From Magnetococcus sp. PR-3 (GTDB lineage: Bacteria; Pseudomonadota; Magnetococcia; Magnetococcales; Magnetococcaceae): 43,138 nucleotides of DNA. The position numbers were made by a program, and so were the translations under genes. A model generated the notes under the pieces. It had not been told where the DNA came from. It made no database searches and worked only from the letters and a program-made list of their open reading frames with translations. The stretch is taken from contig NZ_JBAHUQ010000043.1 of assembly GCF_036689865.1 (NCBI RefSeq), positions 1-43,138 on the forward strand, given 5' to 3'. Every line of letters starts with the position of its first letter. Position 1 is the first letter of the stretch. Of the stretch, positions 34,178 to 42,644 are shown piece after piece.

Positions 34178-34829
34178 TGCACATCACACCTTGGTTGTCA
34201 TAAACGTGGTCTGCTCTATCAACAGCTAGAACAGCGGGGATCTGGTGTGTACCGACAATTGATCCCACAACAGGATGGTCAGGTTGCCTGTGATTTTGAA
34301 GCAACCCATACGCCACCGGCCAAAACAGCTCTGGTTCATGCACAGGGTGCAACCTGGTTGATCACCCCCATCCATCCCGTGCCCCATCTTTTGGTGGTGG
34401 GTGGAGGGGTGGTGCCCGACCGGTTGTATCCCTAGCCCATGACTGGGTTGGATGGTCTCGGTGTGGGATCCTTGCCCAGCCAATGCGCAGCGACGTTTTT
34501 TTATGAAAGCAGACCATCTGTTGCAAGGGCCCGTTATGCAACGGCCTGCTTTTATACCGAGCCAACGGGTGGATGCCGCCGTATTGATGAGCCACAATAT
34601 TTCGTTAGATGCTCAAGCTTTGGTACAACTGAATGGGCAATCTCTCACCTATTTGGCGTTGCTCGGACCCATCAATCGGCGTAAGTGGGTGATACAAGTG
34701 GCAGGTCTACAGAATGAGTATCTCCACCCTCCTCTGTGTGGTCCTGCGGGGCTGAATATCGGTGGGGAGTTGCCTGAGAGTATGGCACTTTCTATCTTGG
34801 CAGAGGCCCACGCTGCACTGTATCAATAG
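34178..34829 (+). pseudogene. decayed XdhC-family (molybdenum-hydroxylase maturation) gene
   Basis: XdhC inserts or handles sulfurated molybdenum cofactor for xanthine-dehydrogenase-type enzymes. Remains are split over two frames. One frame (34178 to about 34433) ends in ITPIHPVPHLLVVGGG, the start of the XdhC Rossmann domain. A different frame from 34443 reads LGWMVSVWDPCPANAQRRFF. It then gives VLMSHNISLD, LALLGPINRRK, GPAGLNIGGELPESMALSILAEAHA, the rest of that domain. The junction contains stops in all frames, the lGSxxK motif has lost its consensus, and the N-terminal part is not recognisable. The gene is therefore almost certainly non-functional. Confidence 0.8.
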
Positions 34830-34861
34830 AATGGCCGTTCACTCAGTGAGGTTATGGTCGC

Positions 34862-35404
34862 ATGAGGTTGGCAACCCTGATCATGGGCGCTGGTGAGAGC
34901 CGTCGTTTTGGTGGGTAAACCGTTGCTTCAGCACGCTTTGGACCATGCACAACAGCTAACACCGCACATCACTATGTGGTCACCGGGGCTTGGCATGACA
35001 CGCTTAGCCAGGCCATGGTACAGGGTACACTCTCAACCACGCAGCTTCTGTATGATGCGCAGTGGCAACGGGGGTTGGGAAGTTCATTGGTATTTGGTAT
35101 TGCGCAGTTGTTAGACCAACATTATCGGGGGATATTGATTCTCTTGGGGCATCAAGTTGGTCTGACGCAAGGTGATCTACAGAAACTGGTGGGGGCGTTT
35201 AACCCCAAGGGGTGTGCCTGTGCTTTCTATCACGGGGCACCGGGTGTACCCGCCCTATTTAGGGCTGAGACTTTTCACCACTTAACCAAGCTATTTGGAC
35301 CACGTGGTGCCAAGTCTCTATGACAGGGTGATCTTTTTCCCGTGCAGCCTATGGCTGGTGCAACCCTGGATATCGACCGGCCGGAAGATATCCAGGGTGG
35401 ATGA
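34862..35404 (+). pseudogene. decayed MobA/MocA-like molybdenum-cofactor nucleotidyltransferase gene
   Basis: MocA-type enzymes attach CTP or GTP to molybdopterin cofactor. An intact-looking start MRLATLIMGAGESRRFGG runs into TAA at 34916. The homology continues as GKPLLQHALDHAQQL in a second frame, then returns to the first as YVVTGAWHD. It goes on with RGILILLGHQVGL and GVPALFRAETFHHL, is cut by TGA at 35321, and ends DIDRPEDIQGG. At least two frameshifts and one nonsense codon disable it. It is adjacent to the xdhC relic, confirming loss of a whole locus. Confidence 0.8.
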
Positions 35405-35415
35405 TGCGGTCTCAT

Positions 35416-36012
35416 TTAGGTGGTGGGTGGCTGGGTATCTTGCATACTTGGGCGTTGTGCAAATTCGGTGTACCAGTCGGCCAACTGTGTACACCCCTGA
35501 CGCCACTCCAGCTGTGGCAGACGAAAATCCAAATATCCTAACGTTGCGCCCAGTGCCAACTGTCCCAAGGTAAGTGGCCCGGTATAGGCGTTGAGGTCGC
35601 TTTCCACATGTTGCGCACTGCGTAAAATGGCAGCCTGCCAGTGCTTAAGCCATGATAGGGATTGTTCTTCTAGGGGGCGTTTGAGCTCAGTGACCATACT
35701 TAGAGCGGCATCCAACATACCATCGGTTAGGGCCTCCTGGCACAACACCTGCCAACGGGCATCCCCCTGGGGAATAAGCTGTGGGGTGCGGTTTAGATCA
35801 TCTAAATAGGCACAGATAACGGGACTGTCATAGAGTTGGTGTGTGGTATCGATAATGAGTGTTGGTACCTTACCCAAAGGGTTGAGTGGGGTAATGGTAC
35901 TGTTATCGGCCATGGGGTTGGCACTTTGAAGATCCAACGGAATACGCTTTTCTAGAGCAACCATACGAACTTTTCGGGCGTAGGGGGAGGTGGGTGAGTA
36001 GATCAGGCGCAT
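35416..36012 (-). CDS. glutathione S-transferase family protein
   Basis: 198 residues. The thioredoxin-like N-terminal domain starts MRLIYSPTSPYARKVRMVALEK; the Ser in SPTSPYARKV is the catalytic-type residue. NPLGKVPTLI supplies the cis-Pro and LYDSPVICAYLD the glutathione-binding Ser. A helical C-terminal domain follows, with LTLGQLALGATLGYLDFR. AAAGGAAAG six bases before ATG. The substrate is unknown. It lies downstream of the TVP38 gene on the same strand but with a 150-base gap, so it probably has a separate promoter. Confidence 0.92.
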   Translation of the reverse strand: MRLIYSPTSPYARKVRMVALEKRIPLDLQSANPMADNSTITPLNPLGKVPTLIIDTTHQLYDSPVICAYLDDLNRTPQLIPQGDARWQVLCQEALTDGMLDAALSMVTELKRPLEEQSLSWLKHWQAAILRSAQHVESDLNAYTGPLTLGQLALGATLGYLDFRLPQLEWRQGCTQLADWYTEFAQRPSMQDTQPPTT

Positions 36013-36165
36013 GGATCTTTCCTTTGCATGGCAGATGATAAAATCTCTCTATTCGAGGCTGTTTAGCCTCTAAGGTTTCGGAAATTTTACCACCTGACCG
36101 TATTGGTATGAATCGTCCCCCAATGTGTCCCCAGCTTGTGATTAGGATGTTTAAGCGCGGGCTTT

Positions 36166-36825
36166 TTAGGTTTTCTTCCCACCAATACGTTGAACAAATC
36201 TGGGTAAAAACAGCACGGTTGCCAGCAATCCCAAAGCCAATAGGGCTTGATGTATCAAATCTTCCCCACCGATGGCGGCCTCCCGCCCTACATAGCCTAA
36301 CCATGTGTAGGCCAATGCACCAGGCAGCATACATATCCAAGTGGTCAGCAGATAGCTGAGCCAGGAGATGCCAGTTAACCCCAGGGCATAGTTAAGTAGA
36401 TTAAAAGGAAACAGCGGAACCAGACGCACAAAGGCCACAAAGCGCCACCCCTCTTGTGCCACCCCCTTCATGAGGGTCGCCAAGCGTGAACCAGCGCTGC
36501 GCTGAACCCACGCTGCACCTAAGTGGCGTGCCAGTAAAAAGGCGCATAGGGCCCCAAGGGTTGCCCCTGTCAAATTGAGTAGTGTTCCAATAAAGGGACC
36601 AAAGAGGGCGCCTCCGGCTAGGGTTAAGAGAGCGCCGGGAAAAAATAGGATCGTGGCCAGGATATAGATTACCAAAAACACCACCCATGCCATGGGACCA
36701 AGGTTTGCCATCCAGGTGGTGATGGTTTCCAACGTCAGGGTTTGGCCCCACCATAAAGTGATGGCAACCGCGATCAGTAGTAAGGCTATACCCCATAAGC
36801 GCCATCGGCTATCGATAGGTTTCAT
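36166..36825 (-). CDS. TVP38/TMEM64-family (DedA-like) membrane protein
   Basis: 219 residues, about six hydrophobic segments, with the SNARE-associated/VTT core LFFPGALLTLAGGALFGPFIG (split around residues 60-80) and ATLGALCAFLLARHLG. RLVPLFPFNLLNYALGLTGI is the second conserved block. Members of this superfamily include lipid scramblases/transporters. It starts three bases after the stop of the fatty-acid-hydroxylase-like gene, so they are coupled. This association suggests a lipid- or membrane-modification unit. Confidence 0.92.
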   Translation of the reverse strand: MKPIDSRWRLWGIALLLIAVAITLWWGQTLTLETITTWMANLGPMAWVVFLVIYILATILFFPGALLTLAGGALFGPFIGTLLNLTGATLGALCAFLLARHLGAAWVQRSAGSRLATLMKGVAQEGWRFVAFVRLVPLFPFNLLNYALGLTGISWLSYLLTTWICMLPGALAYTWLGYVGREAAIGGEDLIHQALLALGLLATVLFLPRFVQRIGGKKT

Positions 36826-36828
36826 GAT

Positions 36829-37659
36829 CTAGCGTCGATTAAGGGGGTAGGCGCCGATTTTATGTATAAACGGTAACCTCAGCATGTCGGGCAGGGTATT
36901 GGTTATCTGAGGGTTCCTAAAAGTCTCCAGACCAATTGGCATCTGTTGGTGTCCTTCCGGTGGCTGGGCAAGATAGGTTCCCATAAGCCGGTCCCACCAA
37001 GGTAGGTTGACCCCAAAGTTGCTATTGGCCAAAGGGGCCTGTACAGCCTGGTGGGCACGGTGCATATCCGGTGTGACCACCAGCCACCGCAGTAGACGAT
37101 CGAGAGGGATTGGCAAATGAATGTTGCCATGGTTAAACATAGCGGTTGCATTGAGCAGAACTTCAAAGATCAAGACAGCGACGGCCGAAGGGCCAAGGGC
37201 CGCAATAACCGCCAGTTTAATACCCATGGAAAGTAGCATCTCAATGGGATGAAAACGGGCACCGGTGGTGACATCATAATCCAGATCTGCATGGTGCATG
37301 CGGTGTAAACGCCAGAGTATGGGGATGGTATGAAACATCACATGTTGGGTATAAATGGCCAAATCCAACAGTATAACCCCCATAATCAGCGCCAGAGTGG
37401 GGGGGATATCCCAGTTATTCAGCAAGCCCCACCCATGGGCTTGGCCCATGAGTGCCAACCCTATCGCGGCTGTGGGAAAAAAAAGACGTAGGGTTAGGGG
37501 GTTGAGTGCAATAATTCCAAGATTAGCGCGCCAGTGGGCATATTTGGGTAGGCGTAGTGTGCGTCTGGGGGCAAGCCACGCCCAGAGCGCAACCGTGGCA
37601 AAAATACCAAAGAAAAAGCTAAGCCGAAGCCATATTTCATGGTTCAGAAGTGCGTCCAT
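36829..37659 (-). CDS. sterol desaturase/fatty acid hydroxylase superfamily membrane protein
   Basis: Di-iron membrane oxygenase family, about 276 residues with several hydrophobic helices. The histidine clusters are visible: HVMFH, WRLHRMHHADLDYD, FHPIE, FNHGNIHLP and MHRAHQ. It likely hydroxylates or desaturates a lipid chain; the substrate is unknown. The start could be ATG 37659 or TTG 37680; GGAGGT lies between them. An ATTCAA-N8-TTGAAT inverted repeat (37689-37708) lies just upstream. It is transcribed with the TVP38-like gene, downstream of the methyltransferase. Confidence 0.9.
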   Translation of the reverse strand: MDALLNHEIWLRLSFFFGIFATVALWAWLAPRRTLRLPKYAHWRANLGIIALNPLTLRLFFPTAAIGLALMGQAHGWGLLNNWDIPPTLALIMGVILLDLAIYTQHVMFHTIPILWRLHRMHHADLDYDVTTGARFHPIEMLLSMGIKLAVIAALGPSAVAVLIFEVLLNATAMFNHGNIHLPIPLDRLLRWLVVTPDMHRAHQAVQAPLANSNFGVNLPWWDRLMGTYLAQPPEGHQQMPIGLETFRNPQITNTLPDMLRLPFIHKIGAYPLNRR

Positions 37660-37688
37660 GGTACACCCTTTCACCTCCAAAAAATCTT

Positions 37689-37708
37689 ATTCAATGGATT
37701 AGTTGAAT
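37689..37708. promoter_or_regulatory. ArsR-type operator in front of the fatty-acid-hydroxylase operon
   Basis: ATTCAA-TGGATTAG-TTGAAT, extended by one more pair (T/A). It has the same arms and 8-bp spacing as the site at 38443-38462 upstream of the methyltransferase. It sits 30-50 bases upstream of the hydroxylase start. Confidence 0.7.
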
Positions 37709-37728
37709 ATAGGGTGTGGGGGATGTTG

Positions 37729-38391
37729 TCAATGGCATTCTTGTACAGGAATGAGCTTAACCAGTAAAAATCCACCCCAGAGCAGACGATCTGGAATAGG
37801 CCTTTCCAGCCACCGGCCCCATGTCCACGGTTGGGTGAGGAACAGTGCGGAGCTCATGGCGCCAACCTGCCAGTTTGGGTGAGGTCCAAGTGCTACTTCA
37901 ACCTGTTTGGTAATCTCTTGTGGTGTGTACCAACGGGCTTTTTGGTAACTCCTTAAGCGGTGGCGCTGTGTATACAGCAGGCTATGACGGTTGAATAGGC
38001 CCAGGAGTATGCTGTGACGGGCGACACGGGTACACTCACGTAAAACCTGATCTGGGTTATCCATAAAAGGTAGGCTGGTGATGGCAGTTATGTGGTCAAA
38101 GGAGTGGTTTGTAAAGGGGAGCTGTTGGGCACGGCCGTGTGTCCAGCTAAGGTGAGGTGCTAAGGTTTTGGCGTGGTGTAGTGCGTCATGATCCACATCT
38201 AGCCCGGTAACCTCTAGTTTCTCTTCTTGGGCCAGTCGGCGAGAAAAATAGCCTGTACCACAGCCAACATCCAGCACGCTCTGCCCCGGTTGTAGATCCG
38301 CCAGTGTGCGGATGAGTGCGGTCTCTCGGTCGCCGACCCATTGGCCCATCGGTGTTTGGTACCAGGCTTCATATATGACAGGGTTATGCAT
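37729..38391 (-). CDS. class I SAM-dependent methyltransferase
   Basis: 220 residues with the SAM-binding motif SVLDVGCGTGYFSRRLAQ (about 39-56) and LDVDHDAL as motif II. HITAITSLPFMDNPDQVLREC carries the later motifs of the Methyltransf_11/25 type. The acceptor is unknown. It is divergent from the ArsR-rhodanese gene, with an operator in the shared region at 38443-38462. It is followed 69 bases later by the fatty-acid-hydroxylase gene, also under such an operator. This suggests lipid or quinone methylation, but that is inference. Confidence 0.9.
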   Translation of the reverse strand: MHNPVIYEAWYQTPMGQWVGDRETALIRTLADLQPGQSVLDVGCGTGYFSRRLAQEEKLEVTGLDVDHDALHHAKTLAPHLSWTHGRAQQLPFTNHSFDHITAITSLPFMDNPDQVLRECTRVARHSILLGLFNRHSLLYTQRHRLRSYQKARWYTPQEITKQVEVALGPHPNWQVGAMSSALFLTQPWTWGRWLERPIPDRLLWGGFLLVKLIPVQECH

Positions 38392-38442
38392 GGCATTCGT
38401 TTGGGGTTGCTGGGTGAAAAGACGTGGTATTTAAGGATTTAT

Positions 38443-38462
38443 ATTCAACAGAATAATTGAAT
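38443..38462. promoter_or_regulatory. ArsR-type operator between methyltransferase and ArsR-rhodanese genes
   Basis: ATTCAA-CAGAATAA-TTGAAT has perfect 6-bp arms and the same 8-bp spacer length as the site at 37689-37708. It lies 51 bases upstream of the methyltransferase start and 142 bases upstream of the divergent regulator start. It is therefore the likely shared control site. Confidence 0.75.
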
Positions 38463-38604
38463 GTAAAAGGCTTGAAAAGAGGTTTACGTCGAATAGGCCT
38501 GTTTATCATCGGGTGTGCATCCTATGATGGCTTGCAAGTAGGCGACCCAACAGTCACAGGCTTGTGGGCATGGTACTTTCACAATGGATGCCGGTTGAAG
38601 CGAT

Positions 38605-39294
38605 ATGGAAACCAACAAACCCTATAAAACACAAATCTTTGATCAGCTTGCCCGTGTTGGCAAAGCGCTGGCCAACGGACACCGGCTGGAACTGTTGGAA
38701 TTTTTAGCACAGGGAGAGCGTACAGTGGATGCCTTGGCGGGGGTCTCTAAGCTCTCTGTGGCAAATACTTCCCAACATCTACAAGTGTTGCGGCAAGCAG
38801 GTTTGGTGGATAACCGTAAAGAGGGGCAGAAAGTTTATTATCGGCTTTCGGATACGCGGGTCATTGCGTTGATCTCTTTAATCCAAGCCTTGGCCGAGGA
38901 TCATTTGGCCGAAATGGACCGCTTGATCGCAGCCTATTTGACCAGTCGTGATGCCATGGAGCCGATGCCCGTTGATGAGCTGTTGGTTCGGGCACGCGAG
39001 GGTAGTGTTACGGTATTGGATGTTCGCCCACCTGAGGAGTATGCTGCGGGTCATTTACCCGGCGCCATTAATATTCCCCTAAAGGAGCTTGAGGCACGTC
39101 TGGCGCAACTGCCCAGCGGGCAGGAGGTGGTGGCCTATTGTCGAGGTCCCTACTGTGTGTTGTCCTTTGAGACCGTCGCCATTCTTCGCGCTAAAGGGAT
39201 CAAAGCACGCCGTCTTCAGGATGGCATGCCCGAGTGGCGATTGGCTGGCCTGCCTGTGGAAGGGGCAAACCCAAGCGACGACCCCGTGCATTAA
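38605..39294 (+). CDS. ArsR-family regulator fused to a rhodanese domain
   Basis: 229 residues. The N-terminal ArsR winged helix (about 10-100) has KALANGHRLELLEFL, the recognition helix KLSVANTSQHLQVLRQAGLV and wing KEGQKVYYRLS. There are no cysteines in it, so the classic metal site is absent. The C-terminal rhodanese (about 122-220) has VLDVRPPEEYAAGHLPGA and active-site loop AYCRGPYCVLS with C179 and C184. This suggests sensing of sulfane sulfur or redox by a Cys-Cys pair. It is divergent from the methyltransferase gene and likely binds the two ATTCAA-N8-TTGAAT sites. Confidence 0.93.
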   Translation: METNKPYKTQIFDQLARVGKALANGHRLELLEFLAQGERTVDALAGVSKLSVANTSQHLQVLRQAGLVDNRKEGQKVYYRLSDTRVIALISLIQALAEDHLAEMDRLIAAYLTSRDAMEPMPVDELLVRAREGSVTVLDVRPPEEYAAGHLPGAINIPLKELEARLAQLPSGQEVVAYCRGPYCVLSFETVAILRAKGIKARRLQDGMPEWRLAGLPVEGANPSDDPVH

Positions 39295-39335
39295 CAGACC
39301 AGGTATCGTTTTTTCAAAACCCTATGCGCTGTGTT

Positions 39336-40859
39336 TTAATCCTTTAAAGCCCGCTTGAGCCGCTCCAAATCATCCACATGACCGGTGCAGATCAGAATAT
39401 CGTCCCCATGGATGATAAAGTCATCATGGGGTTTAAAATGCATTTCGGTATCCCGTACAAAACCCATGACAATGACATCGTAAATATGGCTGATGCGGGA
39501 ATCCCCCAAGCTCATATTGCAGAAACTGGATGCTTTAGGGACCAACAGCTCTTCAATTTCCAGATCCACATGGTCCCGTCGCAGGGCCAAATCAAAAAAG
39601 CGTAAAGCGGTAGGGCGTAAGGCGGTATAAGCCATATACTGACCACCATCAAACGAGGGGGAGATGGCGCGGTCTGCACCTACCTTCATTAACCGTTTGA
39701 CCGATGCATCACTACCTGCAGCGACAATGATATAACAATCCTCCCGGCTTTCTCGGATGGTGAGAATCATATAGACATTGGTGGCTTCATTATCAATGGC
39801 ACTAACCACACCGCGGGCACGTGTTAAACCCATACGGTTCCAGGTCTCCTCATCGGAGACATCCCCCATAATGGCGGTCCAACCTTTGCGGATGGCGTCA
39901 TCCACCAAATCTTGTTTCTGCTCAACCACACAAAATGAGCGCCCCTCAGCTTGCAGTGTGCGGCAGATCGCCTGACCGGTAAGGTTTAGTCCACACACAA
40001 TAAAGTGATCACGGAGTTTCTCTACCTGCCGCTCCATACGTTGCTCCTTCAACTCAAAAATCCGCTCTGACAGGGCCGAGACAATAATGGAGGTCATTAA
40101 AACCGTAACCCACATGCCGACCAGGGTACCGGTTATGGCAACCATGCGACCGGCATCGGTAGCAGGGGTGATATCCCCATAGCCCACCGTGGTAATGGTA
40201 ATAATGGTCCAATAGAGCGCCTCCCATAAGTTGGTAATATCAGGGTTATGACCCCGCTCTACCACAAAAAAGGCAAGGGAGACCATGCCAAACACAACGG
40301 CTGAAATGGTAAACAGCGAGGTCAGTTCAAAGGCACGTTCGGTAATGATGTTACTGAAAAAAGTTAACCGCTTAGAGTAGCGGAACAGTTTAAGAACCCG
40401 TAATACCCGTAACACCCGCAATAAGCGGAAGGCACGGAACATGGGTAAAATGGCCAACAGATCCACAATGGAGAGGGGTTGGCGCATCCAACGCACTTTG
40501 AACATAATCGCCGTGCGTAGTGCCCGGAACATGGCCAAATAGGTTTTATGTCGATGACTCCGGCGACGCTCCCGTTGAAAAGCTTCATCAAAATCCAGGG
40601 TAAAGTCGCTGCAAACCCACCAACGCAACATATATTCGATCAAAAAGATGACGCTAAAGGCGGTTTCTAGAAAATCAAAAAAAGCCCGCTCTTCAAAGGT
40701 CAGGTTGGGGTCAGATTCCAGAGCCATTTCTGTTAAAGAAGCAATAACAATCAACATCATCAAGATGTTAAAAGCATTTCTGGCACGGCTGGTAGGATCT
40801 TCCAGTAGATGATAGAAGATGGATTTAATACGACCGCGTTTACGACGTTGGTAGGCCAT
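39336..40859 (-). CDS. voltage-sensor-type potassium channel with RCK (TrkA-N) domain
   Basis: About 507 residues. An N-terminal six-helix channel region includes an S4-like helix with Arg every third residue (RLLRVLRVLRVLKLFRYSKR, about 160-180 of the longer version). The pore selectivity filter is TTVGYGD. The cytoplasmic RCK domain starts DHFIVCGLNLTGQAIC and ends with a TrkA-C-like segment. It conducts K+, gated by voltage and/or a cytosolic ligand (NAD(H) or nucleotide), by family analogy. The start is uncertain: ATG 40859 or GTG 40952; neither has a good ribosome-binding site. It is a single gene. Confidence 0.9.
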   Translation of the reverse strand: MAYQRRKRGRIKSIFYHLLEDPTSRARNAFNILMMLIVIASLTEMALESDPNLTFEERAFFDFLETAFSVIFLIEYMLRWWVCSDFTLDFDEAFQRERRRSHRHKTYLAMFRALRTAIMFKVRWMRQPLSIVDLLAILPMFRAFRLLRVLRVLRVLKLFRYSKRLTFFSNIITERAFELTSLFTISAVVFGMVSLAFFVVERGHNPDITNLWEALYWTIITITTVGYGDITPATDAGRMVAITGTLVGMWVTVLMTSIIVSALSERIFELKEQRMERQVEKLRDHFIVCGLNLTGQAICRTLQAEGRSFCVVEQKQDLVDDAIRKGWTAIMGDVSDEETWNRMGLTRARGVVSAIDNEATNVYMILTIRESREDCYIIVAAGSDASVKRLMKVGADRAISPSFDGGQYMAYTALRPTALRFFDLALRRDHVDLEIEELLVPKASSFCNMSLGDSRISHIYDVIVMGFVRDTEMHFKPHDDFIIHGDDILICTGHVDDLERLKRALKD

Positions 40860-41232
40860 GTAGGGAGATACCCTATGAAAAAGGGAGACCACCAGGGGTA
40901 AGCCACATCTGGCACCCCAACCCGTAAGAATAGACTCTTCTATACCTAGCACATCTTATGCCCTTATCTATAGGCATACACACTTTTTTCGGTACTACAG
41001 GAGAGATGCTCAAGTATTGAAAAGTGTTTGGATGCCCCCCCCCTTTATACAGCGTGCCGAATAAACCCCATTTACCGGGTTGGACTGGCGTTAAACCGCT
41101 AACAGAGGTAAAGTGTGGCTAGTTTTCTAGGACCATAAACGGCCCTTTATCGCCAGAGTATGACAAAGCGGCTGCCAATTTTATTGAAACACCTTTTTCT
41201 AAAAGTAAAAGGTGGCAACGAGCGTGACTTTC

Positions 41233-42630
41233 ATGAGTGCCTTCGATTCCTCAACTCCGCTTACCCGGTTTGACCAGCTGGTTTCCTACATGGAGGCAGG
41301 CTGTACACCTAAAGAGCAGTGGCGTGTTGGTACCGAGCATGAAAAATTTGGCTTTCGTAAGCGAGACCTTACGCCTATTCCCTATGAAGGGGAGGCGGGT
41401 ATTGGGCGCCTATTGCATAACATGGCAGACCGCTATGGCTGGCAACGGGTAGAGGAAGCCGGTCATGTGATTGCACTGATCAAAGATGGTGCTTCGGTTA
41501 CCCTGGAGCCTGGTGGTCAACTGGAACTCTCAGGCGCTCCTTTAAGTACCATTCACCAGACCCAAGATGAGATTAATGAGCACCTAAACCAGCTTGGTGA
41601 AGTGTGTCGGGATCTGGATATCGCGTTTACCGGTTTGGGTGTGCAGCCCAAATGGCCCTTTAAAGATATTCCCTGGATGCCCAAGGGGCGTTACCGGGTT
41701 ATGCGTGAGTATTTGCCCACTAAAGGGCATTTAAGTCTGGATATGATGGCCCGTACCTGTACGGTCCAGGCCAATTTTGACTTTGCCAGTGAAACGGACA
41801 TGATCAACAAGTTCCGTCTGGCCATGGCACTACAACCCCTGACCACCGCCCTATTTGCCAACTCCCCCTTTGTGGATGGCAAACCCAACGGTTTTCTCTC
41901 TTACCGGGCTGAGATCTGGCGTTTTACAGATCCAGATCGGTGTGGTTGGTTACCGTTTGTGTTTGATGACGATTTTGGTTTTGCCCGGTATGTGGAGTAC
42001 GCCCTGGACTGCCCCATGTTGTTCTTGTTGGAAGATGGGGTGTATGGACATGGCGGTGGGATACCTTTCCGTGCCTATCTGGAGGGTAAACACCCTGCTA
42101 AACCGGGTGTGTACCCCACGGTGGCAGATTGGGAGACCCACCTGTCCACACTGTTCCCGGATGTACGCTTAAAGCACTATATGGAGTTGCGTGGTGCGGA
42201 TGCTGGTAACTCCCGCACACTGTGTGCGCTGCCAGCGTTATGGAAAGGTCTGCTGCATGATGATGCCGCGCTATTGGCGGCCTGGGATCGGGTTAAACGT
42301 TGGGTGCCAGAGGAGCGGAACCGTATTCACCTGGAAGCACCCCGTCTGGGGCTACAGACCCGTACACCGGAAGGGATTAGTTTCCGTGCTTTGGGTCTCT
42401 CTATTCTGGAGATTGCACGGGCTAGCCTGCATCGTCAGGCCCAACGTAACGCCAAAGGGTGTGATGAATCCATTTTCCTCGATCCCCTGTTTATTACCGT
42501 TGAGGATAACCAAACACCTGCTGAAAGGCTGTTGGATGCCTTTAAAGGACGCTGGAAAGGTGCGGTTGAGCCGATCTTCTGGGAAGAGGAGTTTGAATCC
42601 TTTTATGCAGAGTGTAGTAAGTCCTCATGA
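41233..42630 (+). CDS. gshA: glutamate-cysteine ligase, plant/alphaproteobacterial (GCS2) type
   Basis: ATP-dependent ligation of L-glutamate and L-cysteine, the first step of glutathione synthesis. It begins with WRVGTEHEKFGFRKRDL, the family's glutamate/ATP site. VTLEPGGQLELSGAPL, RYRVMREYLP and HYMELRGADAG follow. Its 465 residues from ATG 41233 match the plant-type enzyme (no E. coli gshA homology). GTG 41224 or GTG 41212 are alternative starts, with AAAGGTGG at 41206-41213. It is convergent with the MBOAT gene, 14 bases between stops. Confidence 0.95.
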   Translation: MSAFDSSTPLTRFDQLVSYMEAGCTPKEQWRVGTEHEKFGFRKRDLTPIPYEGEAGIGRLLHNMADRYGWQRVEEAGHVIALIKDGASVTLEPGGQLELSGAPLSTIHQTQDEINEHLNQLGEVCRDLDIAFTGLGVQPKWPFKDIPWMPKGRYRVMREYLPTKGHLSLDMMARTCTVQANFDFASETDMINKFRLAMALQPLTTALFANSPFVDGKPNGFLSYRAEIWRFTDPDRCGWLPFVFDDDFGFARYVEYALDCPMLFLLEDGVYGHGGGIPFRAYLEGKHPAKPGVYPTVADWETHLSTLFPDVRLKHYMELRGADAGNSRTLCALPALWKGLLHDDAALLAAWDRVKRWVPEERNRIHLEAPRLGLQTRTPEGISFRALGLSILEIARASLHRQAQRNAKGCDESIFLDPLFITVEDNQTPAERLLDAFKGRWKGAVEPIFWEEEFESFYAECSKSS

Positions 42631-42644
42631 TGTGGAGGGCCCCA

